From: an uncultured Erysipelotrichaceae bacterium
Lineage (GTDB): Bacteria; Bacillota_I; Bacilli_A; RFN20; CAG-826
DNA: 5,457 bases
Direction: 5' to 3'
Assembly (NCBI GenBank): GCA_902800255.1
Contig: CADCDV010000100.1
Coordinates: 1-5,457 of the forward strand
The notes below the pieces were generated by a model that was not told the origin of the DNA, did no database searches, and saw nothing but the letters and a program-made list of their open reading frames with translations. Made by a program: the position numbers and the translations under genes. The first letter of the stretch is position 1. Every line of letters begins with the position of its first letter. Shown here one piece after another: positions 1-5,457 of this stretch.

Positions 1-198
1 CCGCCCTGCGCGGCGACCATCTCGCGGAAATATTCCGCCTTCGCCTCATCCATCGGCGAAGAAGTCACGAATTTAGAAGACGTTTATGAGCCATATCTCT
101 TGATGATCGGCCTCATCAATAGAACACCTCGAGGCCGCGAAGCGACCTCCAAGGCCTACGAACACCTGAAAATCGCCCACGATTGGTTGCTCTTTTAA
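1..198 (+). CDS. ruvB: Holliday junction branch migration ATPase RuvB, C-terminal fragment (5' end outside window)
   Basis: RuvB is the hexameric AAA+ motor that drives branch migration of Holliday junctions with RuvA. Only the last 65 codons are present, corresponding to domain III, the DNA-binding winged helix. The recognisable core is SIGEE, then NLEDVYEPYLLMIGLINRTP, then RGREATSKAYEHL, which matches the family block IEDVYEPYLIQ.GF.QRTPRGR.AT. The fragment ends DWLLF followed by TAA. Two oddities lie at its 5' end. The conserved GGPVGL segment expected just before the SIGEE block is missing (KYS is followed directly by AFASSIGEE). In addition, codons 1-4 (PPCA) fit the family poorly, while the other frame reads ALR at 3-11, so a one-base error near position 12 is possible. 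From about position 40 on, the assignment is secure. The downstream neighbour is secDF, as in a shortened version of the Bacillus ruvB-to-relA segment. Confidence 0.9.
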   Translation, partial: PPCAATISRKYSAFASSIGEEVTNLEDVYEPYLLMIGLINRTPRGREATSKAYEHLKIAHDWLLF

Positions 199-226
199 GA
201 CTATTTGCCTTAAAAGTGGTTTTTTC
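192..226 (+). terminator. Probable intrinsic terminator of ruvB, overlapping its stop codon
   Basis: CTTTTAAG (192-199) and CTTAAAAG (209-216) are perfect 8-bp inverted repeats around a 9-base loop, followed by TGG and a run of six T (220-225). The left arm contains the ruvB TAA (196-198). The stem is mostly A/T, so termination may be partial, but the hairpin-plus-T-run layout is typical of a Rho-independent terminator. It would separate ruvB from the secDF-recJ unit. Confidence 0.55.
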
Positions 227-258
227 TCTTGTGCGTACGCTCGCGTATGGGGTAGACT

Positions 259-264
259 TATAAA
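259..264 (+). promoter_or_regulatory. Weak candidate -10 box upstream of secDF
   Basis: TATAAA at 259-264 is one mismatch from the -10 consensus and lies about 50 bp before the secDF start, downstream of the proposed ruvB terminator. No convincing -35 element is found 16-18 bp upstream, so this is only a candidate. A small inverted repeat, CACAA (276-280) / TTGTG (286-290) around five T, lies in the would-be leader and is too weak to name. Confidence 0.2.
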
Positions 265-304
265 CGCTTGCTAAACACAATTTTTTTGTGCAGTGCAATT
301 GGTT

Positions 305-310
305 GGAGGA
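305..310 (+). promoter_or_regulatory. Ribosome binding site that fixes the secDF start
   Basis: GGAGGA at 305-310 (GGAGG 305-309) stands six bases before the ATG at 316. This favours ATG 316 over the in-frame TTG at 268, which has no such site and would add 16 residues (ending GWRII) ahead of the natural MRRTLAYLF membrane anchor. Confidence 0.8.
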
Positions 311-315
311 TTATT

Positions 316-2262
316 ATGCGGAGAACATTAGCCTATTTGTTCCTTGGCGCCTCTTTGCTCCTCGGGGTTGGTGCGACCATCACCTCGTCCTTGAGCAAAA
401 TGGATACTGACGTTTCCTACGGAAGCGGCAAGGATTTATATTTCCGTATTTCTGAAAAGAACAGCACCTACGAAGGTGTTCACACTCAAACGTACATCAC
501 AGACGATAACTACGACGCCGTCAATGAAGTCGCCAAAGAAATCGAGGATCGTCTCGAGTTCTGGGATATCAATGCGACCGTTGCCAAAGAAGGTTACAGC
601 ACCATCAAGGTTTCTGTTCGTACTCAGGGCAGCGACGAAGTCGAGTATTCCTATCTTCAGACTTATTTAGCTTATAGCGGACAGCATGTCACCGTCGAAG
701 CCGGCACAACCGACGAAGACGCCATGAGCGAAGCCCCAAACAGCATCGATTTCGCCGATAACGGCTTATTCGAAGAAGGAACCAACGCTGAGATCACCTA
801 CGTCAACACCGTTCCAGTCGTTACCGTTCCGATCAAAGAAACTTTCCAAGGTGAGAATGGCAAGCTCAATGAGCTTATCAAGTTCTGCACAGAACATACC
901 GTCCAGGAAGAAAAAGACGACGAAGGAAATGTCACCACTCCAGGCAAATCCTGCCTCTTAGTCCTCTGGCATCACAAACAGGAAGCTGATAGCTACGCTG
1001 CCGTTCAGAACAAAGGCACCGAAGACTTCACTCCAAACATGGCTAACCGTCTTCTCTTTGGTGAGGACGCCAACAACGCTTGGTATGTCGATCAGGCTGA
1101 TTCTGACAACAACTACAAGAAGCTTCAGCTCATCCCATCTAGCGCCGCCATCAAAGATGGTAGCTACGATCCATCTAAAGCTAACGCCGCTTACAAAGCC
1201 GCTAAGTTCTACCGCGATATCCTTAACGCCAAAGAATATAACTACGACGTCACCTTCGCTTACTCGAGCGTCGTGACCGCAGGCGTTGATCCGCTCACCC
1301 GTGCCGGTGATTGGCACCTTGCCATCAACTTCGGTCCAAGCGCCATCGCTTCACTTGTCGCTTTGGCCATTGGAATCGTCATCATCGCTGTCTTCTACCG
1401 TCTCGGCGCCATCGCTATTCTTGGCAATGCGGCCGTTGCAGTGGAAGGTGCTATCCTCTTATTCGCTTACTTCAGTGCCCAGTTCGGTATCGGCGCTCTT
1501 GCCGGTTTCGGTCTTGGTGCTATCGTCACTGCCTTCGGTGGAATCTATTACTTCCACAAAGTCAAACAGCAGCTTTATGAAGGCCGTACCCTCAAGAAAG
1601 CCCACCAGGAAGCTTCCAAGAAAGCCCTCTGGCCAACCCTTGATATCTCGATTATCTCAATCGCCATCGGCGTTTGCCTCTATGGCTTCGTTCACTCGAC
1701 CATCGGCAACCTTGGCCTTGCTCTTACCTTAACTTCCGCTTTCGGCTTAGTCCTCAACCTCATCATGCTTCGCATCGAAGGCTGGCTCCTTGCCAATGAC
1801 CCAGACAGCGAAAAGCATCTCAAAGGTTTCTTGGGTGTTGACCCAACTAAGGTTCCAAATGCCTTAAAGGATGAGAAACAGACTTATTATGGCGCTTTTG
1901 CCAACAAAGACTTTGAGAAGCCAAAGCGTCCATTCATGATCGCTGCTCTCGCTCTTCTTGTTGCGGCTATCGCCGGCGTTTCCATCATGAGCGCTACAGT
2001 CGGTGCCTTCAACTACAGCGGCGCTTACGACAACACAACCTCCATCAACGTCGAATACTGGATCAACAAAGAATCCTATTCCACCAAGAAACTTGCTGAT
2101 AAGCAGCAGATGATGGACGATTTCCTCCCTCTTATCCAATACAACGGCAAGAGCCTTGGAGAACTCACCACCGAAGAATCCATCACCCTCGAGACCAGAG
2201 AGGTTTACCTCAACGAGGATGAGGTCACTTACACCGTTTACTGTCTCTCTCGATCTCGTTAA
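316..2262 (+). CDS. secDF: SecDF N-terminal fragment: SecD half plus first helix and start of the SecF extracellular domain
   Basis: As sequenced this frame encodes 648 residues. TM1 spans about residues 5-23. A large extracellular head, residues 27-335, replaces the compact P1 domain of typical SecD and is poorly conserved; the usual LDLQGG motif is reduced to DVSYGSGKDLYF (residues 32-43). Helices TM2-TM6 lie between about 343 and 485. The SecD signature region is recognisable at 399-445: GLGAIVTAF, then FHKVKQQLYEGRTLKKA, then WPTLDISI, matching the family pattern GMAVDAN...FERI.EEL..GR...A...TLDAN. The VDAN aspartate is replaced here (VTAF, T405). TM7, which opens the SecF half, is about 540-563, followed by a degenerate form of the SecF DFTGG region (566-581). 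Real homology ends near residue 641; the last residues, YCLSRSR, come from the shifted frame before the TAA at 2260. Confidence 0.85.
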   Translation: MRRTLAYLFLGASLLLGVGATITSSLSKMDTDVSYGSGKDLYFRISEKNSTYEGVHTQTYITDDNYDAVNEVAKEIEDRLEFWDINATVAKEGYSTIKVSVRTQGSDEVEYSYLQTYLAYSGQHVTVEAGTTDEDAMSEAPNSIDFADNGLFEEGTNAEITYVNTVPVVTVPIKETFQGENGKLNELIKFCTEHTVQEEKDDEGNVTTPGKSCLLVLWHHKQEADSYAAVQNKGTEDFTPNMANRLLFGEDANNAWYVDQADSDNNYKKLQLIPSSAAIKDGSYDPSKANAAYKAAKFYRDILNAKEYNYDVTFAYSSVVTAGVDPLTRAGDWHLAINFGPSAIASLVALAIGIVIIAVFYRLGAIAILGNAAVAVEGAILLFAYFSAQFGIGALAGFGLGAIVTAFGGIYYFHKVKQQLYEGRTLKKAHQEASKKALWPTLDISIISIAIGVCLYGFVHSTIGNLGLALTLTSAFGLVLNLIMLRIEGWLLANDPDSEKHLKGFLGVDPTKVPNALKDEKQTYYGAFANKDFEKPKRPFMIAALALLVAAIAGVSIMSATVGAFNYSGAYDNTTSINVEYWINKESYSTKKLADKQQMMDDFLPLIQYNGKSLGELTTEESITLETREVYLNEDEVTYTVYCLSRSR

Positions 2263-2842
2263 GTTCGAAATCCCTCTCAGCGTTTATTTCGATGAGAAGG
2301 ACACTTCTAAGACTTTCACCGTCAACGGAACTACCTTCAACAGCCTCAACCAGGCTGTCAAAGAAGCCGTTGATACATTCACTGCCGACAATAGCGTTTA
2401 CGCTAGCGCCAACACCGTCTTCTACCAGGCTGGCACACCAAACCTTGGAACCGTCTACCTTGGAATCGGCGTCGGTGTCGCTATCGCCTTTGTCTATCTC
2501 GTCGCAAGATTTGGCCTAGCCCGCGCGTTCACTGCCTCGGTTATCTCCCTTGGCTCAAGCGTCTTGGTCGTTGCTTTCTTCGCTCTTACGAGAATCCCAG
2601 TGACCCCGCTTGCCTCAATCGGTGCCGCCTTGGCTGCCTTAGCTGCCTTATACGTCGCTCTCTTCACTCTTAATAGAGCGAAGGAAATCGTCAAAGATTC
2701 CCGTGAGCGTGATAAGAACGCCCTCGAGTTCAAGAATCAGTGCCTTGTCAAAGCCAACGCTGAAGAGGCCCTTGAGATTATTATCTTCTCTTCGATCATG
2801 GCTGTGCTTTGCTTAGCTCTTGCCATCTCCGGACCGCGTTAA
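2240..2842 (+). CDS. secDF: SecDF middle fragment: SecF extracellular domain and helices TM8-TM11, in the +1 frame
   Basis: The frame is open from 2156, but family-like sequence (TVSLDLVKFEIPLSVYFDEK) begins at about 2240, exactly where the previous frame loses it. It has no plausible start or ribosome binding site of its own. In corrected numbering it holds the rest of the SecF extracellular domain, TM8 (about 714-733), TM9 (736-757), TM10 (763-785), a charged cytosolic loop (NRAKEIVKDSRERDKN, 786-801) matching the FDRIRE loop of SecF, and TM11 (818-838). The TM10 block is almost pure Ala/Leu (IGAALAALAALYVALF) and has no acidic residue where SecF normally has Asp. It ends in GPR then TAA, inside the segment that should connect TM11 to TM12. 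Confidence 0.75.
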   Translation, partial: TVSLDLVKFEIPLSVYFDEKDTSKTFTVNGTTFNSLNQAVKEAVDTFTADNSVYASANTVFYQAGTPNLGTVYLGIGVGVAIAFVYLVARFGLARAFTASVISLGSSVLVVAFFALTRIPVTPLASIGAALAALAALYVALFTLNRAKEIVKDSRERDKNALEFKNQCLVKANAEEALEIIIFSSIMAVLCLALAISGPR

Positions 2843-3073
2843 TACGCAGTCATCTTCGTCGGCGCCATCCATGGCTTAGCCTTCGCGGTTGCCGCTTCCT
2901 TATTCGTTCTTGTTCCAGTCAGCAAGTTCCTCAGCGTCTACATCAAGAGAGCTGGTGATTCCGTCGCTGCTAGCCGCAAGAAGGCTCAGGAAGAAAGACG
3001 CGCCAACGAAAAGAACGCCCGCCGTAAAAGCAGCGAACCAGAAGAGGCCATCTTCATCGGTATCAACGATTAA
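2843..3073 (+). CDS. secDF: SecDF C-terminal fragment: TM12 and basic tail, after the in-frame TAA
   Basis: The same frame stays open for 76 codons after the TAA at 2840-2842. It encodes the last SecF helix (YAVIFVGAIHG, then AFAVAASLFVLVPV; residues about 843-867) followed by a highly charged, probably helical cytosolic tail (RKKAQEERRANEKNARRK) ending FIGIND. No start codon with a ribosome binding site precedes it, so it is a remnant of the upstream gene rather than a separate small protein. Its stop TAA (3071-3073) shares its last A with the recJ ATG. Confidence 0.7.
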   Translation, partial: YAVIFVGAIHGLAFAVAASLFVLVPVSKFLSVYIKRAGDSVAASRKKAQEERRANEKNARRKSSEPEEAIFIGIND

Positions 3074-4620
3074 TGGAAGGCTTACTCGAGCGTTTGCTCA
3101 ATTACTACAGTCTTTCGAGGGAGGAGTATGAGAAACTCATACTTCCTCCTTCTTTTCGTTCAATCCCTTTGATCGACGATCATCCAATCGTCAAGAAAGC
3201 CATAGAGCGTCTTATCAAAGCCCGCGATAACCACGAAAAGGTTCTCATCTATGGCGACTATGACGCGGATGGTGTTTGCAGCACCTCAATCCTCCTTAGG
3301 TCTTTTAAGGAATTCGGAATCGACGCTAGCGGTTATCTCCCTTCAAGATATCTTGATGGATACGGATTAACCGTCGAGAACGTCAAGAAGATCGCCGCTA
3401 AGGGATTCACGTTCATTTTCACATGCGACAATGGCGTGACCGCACACGACGCGCTTAAATGCGCCAAAGAGCTTGACGTTGACGTTATTGTCCTCGATCA
3501 CCACGAATTCGATGACGTAGAACCAGAATGCGATATCGTTATTCATCCTGAGACTCTCTCCTATGGAGAATACCCAATCAGCGCCGGTTATCTTTCCTTT
3601 TTGTTCAGTATCGCTCTTTTAGGAAAGGTTGACGATTATCTCCTTGTCCTTGGCGCCATCTCAACAATCAGCGACATGATGCCTATAAGAGGGCATAACC
3701 GTGAGTTAGTCAGGCTTATGCTTGATATTGTCAACAAAGAGCCTCCAGAGGTTTTGACCTTACTTACCGATAAACGCTACTTCGATGTTTCAACCTTCCA
3801 AATGGAGATCTGCCCGAAGATCAATGCGGTGGGAAGATTAGAAAAAGGAACTGAAGTTAATAGGCTTCTCCATTATTTCGCTAATGATTTAACCGATAGA
3901 ACTGCGCTTGCTCGCTATCTTAACGATGTTAATGAGCGTAGAAAAGAAGTCACCAAAGAAGCAGAGGAGACGATTGAGATAAACGAGAATGACGGAGCCA
4001 TAATCGTCAAAGCGAACATGCCCGAAGGCCTGAATGGCCTTTTGGCTTCGAAGCTGCTCGCTATGTATAAAAAGCCGGTCTGCGTTTTCTCTGAGATGAA
4101 TAAGAATCCAGATGTTCTTGTTGGATCATTAAGAAGCGAAGAAGGCTTTGACGTCGTTAAAGCTTTGGATGAAGTAAGAGTCCCGTTGCTTAGCAAAGGC
4201 GGTCATCCGTTTGCGGCAGGGGTCAGCATTAACAAGAATGATTTTGAGGCTTTTAAGAAGGATATTCTCTTCTCTGCCTTAAAACATAAACTATCGCCAA
4301 AGAAACAAAACGGCATTCCGTTGCTTTTGAGCGAATGTAACATGCAAAGTTACCGTTTAATCGAGTCTTTTGGTCCATTCGGTTTCAACTGGGAACCTCC
4401 TAAATTTCTACTAAAAGATTTAGATCCGAAGACCTTCACTTATATCAAAGACGGAAGATTCTTATCAGTTAAGCTAGCGTCTGATGTTAGGCTTTTCTCA
4501 TTTGGCCTAAGCGAGGATTCCTTTGACTTAGACACCAAGGTTGATCTCGTTTGTTCGTTTAGGATTAATGAGTTCAGAGGAAGGCGCTCACTAGATATTT
4601 TGTGTGAAAAGACCTTCTAA
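3073..4620 (+). CDS. recJ: Single-stranded-DNA-specific 5'-3' exonuclease RecJ
   Basis: RecJ degrades single-stranded DNA 5' to 3' in recombinational, mismatch and base-excision repair, using two metal ions held by the DHH-family motifs. The 515-residue protein carries the full set: DYDADG (62-67), CDNG with Asp119 and Asn120 (118-121), DHH (142-144), SDMMP (200-204) and NAVGR (251-255). The DHHA1 domain follows, with GLNGLLASKLL (319-329) and GGHPFAAG (376-383). The C-terminal part has ESFGPFGFNWEPPKF (431-445), a variant of the PFG.GNP.P.F segment that opens the RecJ OB-fold. It is shorter than the 577-residue E. coli enzyme but complete. The ATG overlaps the secDF stop (TAATG), and no Shine-Dalgarno is visible just upstream, so translation is probably coupled to secDF. 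Arginine codons are mixed (AGA/AGG as well as CGT), unlike secDF. The gene looks intact and active. Confidence 0.95.
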   Translation: MEGLLERLLNYYSLSREEYEKLILPPSFRSIPLIDDHPIVKKAIERLIKARDNHEKVLIYGDYDADGVCSTSILLRSFKEFGIDASGYLPSRYLDGYGLTVENVKKIAAKGFTFIFTCDNGVTAHDALKCAKELDVDVIVLDHHEFDDVEPECDIVIHPETLSYGEYPISAGYLSFLFSIALLGKVDDYLLVLGAISTISDMMPIRGHNRELVRLMLDIVNKEPPEVLTLLTDKRYFDVSTFQMEICPKINAVGRLEKGTEVNRLLHYFANDLTDRTALARYLNDVNERRKEVTKEAEETIEINENDGAIIVKANMPEGLNGLLASKLLAMYKKPVCVFSEMNKNPDVLVGSLRSEEGFDVVKALDEVRVPLLSKGGHPFAAGVSINKNDFEAFKKDILFSALKHKLSPKKQNGIPLLLSECNMQSYRLIESFGPFGFNWEPPKFLLKDLDPKTFTYIKDGRFLSVKLASDVRLFSFGLSEDSFDLDTKVDLVCSFRINEFRGRRSLDILCEKTF

Positions 4621-4632
4621 ACTTGTTTAGAA
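4615..4632 (+). terminator. 8-bp palindrome across the recJ stop codon: weak terminator or operator for rel
   Basis: TTCTAAAC (4615-4622) and GTTTAGAA (4625-4632) form a perfect inverted repeat with a two-base centre; as RNA it would close 7 bp around CTTG. The recJ TAA (4618-4620) lies in the left arm. The bases after it (TCTAATCTTTT, 4633-4643) are T-rich but not a clean T-run. It therefore resembles the stop-codon hairpin of ruvB, though with a poorer tail. It also covers the position where the -35 box of the rel promoter would fall, so an operator role is an alternative. Confidence 0.4.
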
Positions 4633-4653
4633 TCTAATCTTTTGGAGTATAAT
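4623..4653 (+). promoter_or_regulatory. Candidate sigma-A promoter of rel with consensus -10
   Basis: TATAAT at 4648-4653 matches the -10 consensus exactly. The best -35 candidate is TTGTTT (4623-4628), which matches only the TTG, at a long 19-bp spacing. With a start point about 7 bases past the -10, transcription would begin within a few bases of the rel ATG at 4663. GGAG at 4644-4647 lies 15 bases before the ATG, too far for a normal Shine-Dalgarno, and would be upstream of this start point. Confidence 0.45.
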
Positions 4654-4662
4654 CAACTTGTT

Positions 4663-5457
4663 ATGGATAACAAAGTTGAGGCCAAAACAGCTAAAGAAAG
4701 CAAGAAATTGCTGCCTAATGGCGGCTATCCTATGCATTCTTTCGACGATGTCAAAGAGCTTTACTTTACCTATATTAAGAACCAAAAAGATAGAGACATG
4801 ATCGAGAAAGCCTATCTTTTTGCGGCAAATAAACACAAAGGGGTTTTCCGTAAAAGCGGAGAACCTTATATACAGCATCCAATTGAAGTGGCCTATATCT
4901 TGGCTTCTCTTCAGGGTGGTCCTGAGACCATCGCAGCCGGTCTTCTTCACGACGTTGTCGAAGACACTGATGCGACAATCCAGGATATCGAAAGAGAATT
5001 TACTCCCGATGTCGCGCTTATCGTTGATTCTTTAACCAAGATCCAACGCATGAAGCTTTCCCATAGAACCGAGCAGGATTTCGAAGCGGAGGATCACCGT
5101 AAGATTTTCCTCGGTATGGCGAAAGATGTCCGTGTCATCATCGTAAAACTAGCAGACCGTCTGCATAATTTGCGCACGCTTGATGCTTTGAAACCAGAGA
5201 GGCAGCAGGCTCTTGCCAAAGAAACACTCGATGTTTTTACTCCAATCGCCCATCGTCTTGGTATCTACAAGATGCAAAGCGAGATGGAAGATTTATCCAT
5301 TAAATATCTCGAGCCTGAGAAATATAACGAGATCCTTGCCTTGCTTAATGCAAGGGAGGCAAACCGCCAAGGCTCGCTTGACGCGCTTCAGAAACGTATC
5401 GCGGATCTTCTTTTCGAAAACAAGATCAAGTTCCGTATGGAATCTCGTATTAAATCG
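4663..5457 (+). CDS. rel: Bifunctional (p)ppGpp synthetase/hydrolase of the RelA/SpoT family, N-terminal part (3' end outside window)
   Basis: Long RSH enzymes make and break the alarmone (p)ppGpp that mediates the stringent response. The first 265 residues are present and cover the hydrolase (HD) domain. Visible are KHKGVFRKSGEPYIQHP (57-73, with His58), the HD catalytic motif LLHDVVEDT (94-102; His96, Asp97, Glu100, Asp101), AEDHRKIFLGMAKDVRVIIV (142-161) and KLADRLHNLRTL (162-173; Asp165, Asn169). All residues expected for Mn-dependent hydrolysis are kept, so this is a hydrolase-competent Rel/SpoT type, not a hydrolase-dead RelA. The last residues, ESRIKS (260-265), match the opening of the synthetase domain (GR.K..YS), which is cut off by the window edge. 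ATG 4663 is chosen because it gives a normal distance to the HD motifs; the next in-frame Met (residue 24) would shorten it. It follows recJ by 42 bp, with the apt gene found there in Bacillus absent. Confidence 0.95.
   Translation, partial: MDNKVEAKTAKESKKLLPNGGYPMHSFDDVKELYFTYIKNQKDRDMIEKAYLFAANKHKGVFRKSGEPYIQHPIEVAYILASLQGGPETIAAGLLHDVVEDTDATIQDIEREFTPDVALIVDSLTKIQRMKLSHRTEQDFEAEDHRKIFLGMAKDVRVIIVKLADRLHNLRTLDALKPERQQALAKETLDVFTPIAHRLGIYKMQSEMEDLSIKYLEPEKYNEILALLNAREANRQGSLDALQKRIADLLFENKIKFRMESRIKS

Larger units (their letters stand above)
316..3073 (+). pseudogene. secDF: secDF, fused SecD-SecF export accessory protein; whole locus, interrupted by a frameshift and a nonsense codon
   Basis: SecDF is a membrane partner of SecYEG that helps pull exported proteins across the membrane using the proton gradient. 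Read with one frame correction near 2237-2251 and a sense codon at 2840-2842, the locus gives one protein of about 918 residues. It has the classic 12-segment plan: one N-terminal helix, a large extracellular head, five more helices (SecD half), then the same arrangement again (SecF half), ending in a basic cytosolic tail. Homology runs through both lesions, and neither lies at a natural SecD/SecF boundary, so this is one gene. Codon use is strongly biased (ATC, GTC, CGT/CGC), more so than in recJ, as in a well-expressed functional gene. The lesions are therefore either sequencing/assembly errors or very recent mutations; the sequence alone cannot tell which. The protein is a diverged member of the family (see the fragment entries). 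Its stop codon overlaps the recJ start by one base. Confidence 0.8.

Noticed and set aside
236..247. TACGC/GCGTA inverted repeat upstream of secDF
   Set aside because: The loop is only two bases and the stem five, with no T-run or promoter alignment. It is explained well enough by chance.
958..1317. 119-codon open frame on the - strand inside secDF
   Set aside because: Antisense shadow of a codon-biased gene. It has no recognisable domain and no upstream signals.
1286..1732. 148-codon open frame on the + strand inside secDF
   Set aside because: It is a Ser/Leu/Pro-rich low-complexity translation of the +1 frame of the SecD helices, without a ribosome site or family features. It is a shadow of the real gene.
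2240..2270. Programmed +1 ribosomal frameshifting in secDF
   Set aside because: The zero-frame stop context is CGT TAA G, where the tRNA cannot re-pair well after a +1 slip (GTT). There is no internal Shine-Dalgarno-like stimulator, and homology already changes frame about 20 bases before the stop.
4627..4950. Minus-strand open frames opposite the start of rel
   Set aside because: They overlap the clearly conserved RSH hydrolase domain and show no domain of their own.
1..5457. Mollicute genetic code (UGA as tryptophan)
   Set aside because: All tryptophans in the real genes are TGG, and no in-frame TGA occurs. The secDF interruptions are a frameshift and TAA, which this code would not rescue.
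1..5457. A novel defence, mobile or biosynthetic system
   Set aside because: Every long stretch is accounted for by ruvB, secDF, recJ or rel. The gaps are 117 and 42 bp and hold only expression signals.

Overview
The window holds four genes, all on the + strand, in the order ruvB (3' end only) - secDF - recJ - rel (5' end only). The order recalls the Bacillus subtilis segment ruvB-queA-tgt-...-secDF-recJ-apt-relA, with the intervening genes (queA, tgt, yajC and apt) missing. This points to a low-to-moderate-GC Firmicutes/Bacilli relative with a compact genome, perhaps an uncultured gut Erysipelotrichia/RF39-like or mollicute-related lineage. That placement is an inference; no marker here fixes the taxon. 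Tryptophan is TGG throughout, no TGA falls inside a real frame, and the complete genes and the ruvB fragment end in TAA, so the standard bacterial code fits and the mollicute UGA=Trp code does not.

Positions 1-198 encode the RuvB C-terminal winged-helix domain. Its stop codon lies inside an 8-bp hairpin followed by a T-run, a likely terminator. A 117-bp gap with a good Shine-Dalgarno leads to secDF (316-3073), a fused and diverged SecD-SecF membrane protein. As sequenced, secDF is broken by one frameshift near 2237-2251 and one in-frame TAA at 2840-2842. Repairing both gives one continuous protein of about 918 residues that ends one base into recJ (TAATG overlap). recJ (3073-4620) is an intact single-strand-specific exonuclease gene. 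Its stop codon also lies inside an 8-bp palindrome. A consensus TATAAT 9 bp before the ATG then introduces rel, a (p)ppGpp hydrolase/synthetase whose complete hydrolase domain is visible before the window ends at the start of the synthetase domain.

Functionally the window is housekeeping: recombination and repair (ruvB, recJ), protein export (secDF) and stringent response (rel). I found no mobile element, CRISPR array, RNA gene or unknown defence-like system. The points worth a second look are the two lesions in secDF, the apparent absence from this SecDF of the intramembrane charged residues of the proton relay, an apparent loss of the GGPVGL motif in RuvB, stop codons embedded in hairpins at two gene ends, and a possibly leaderless rel transcript.
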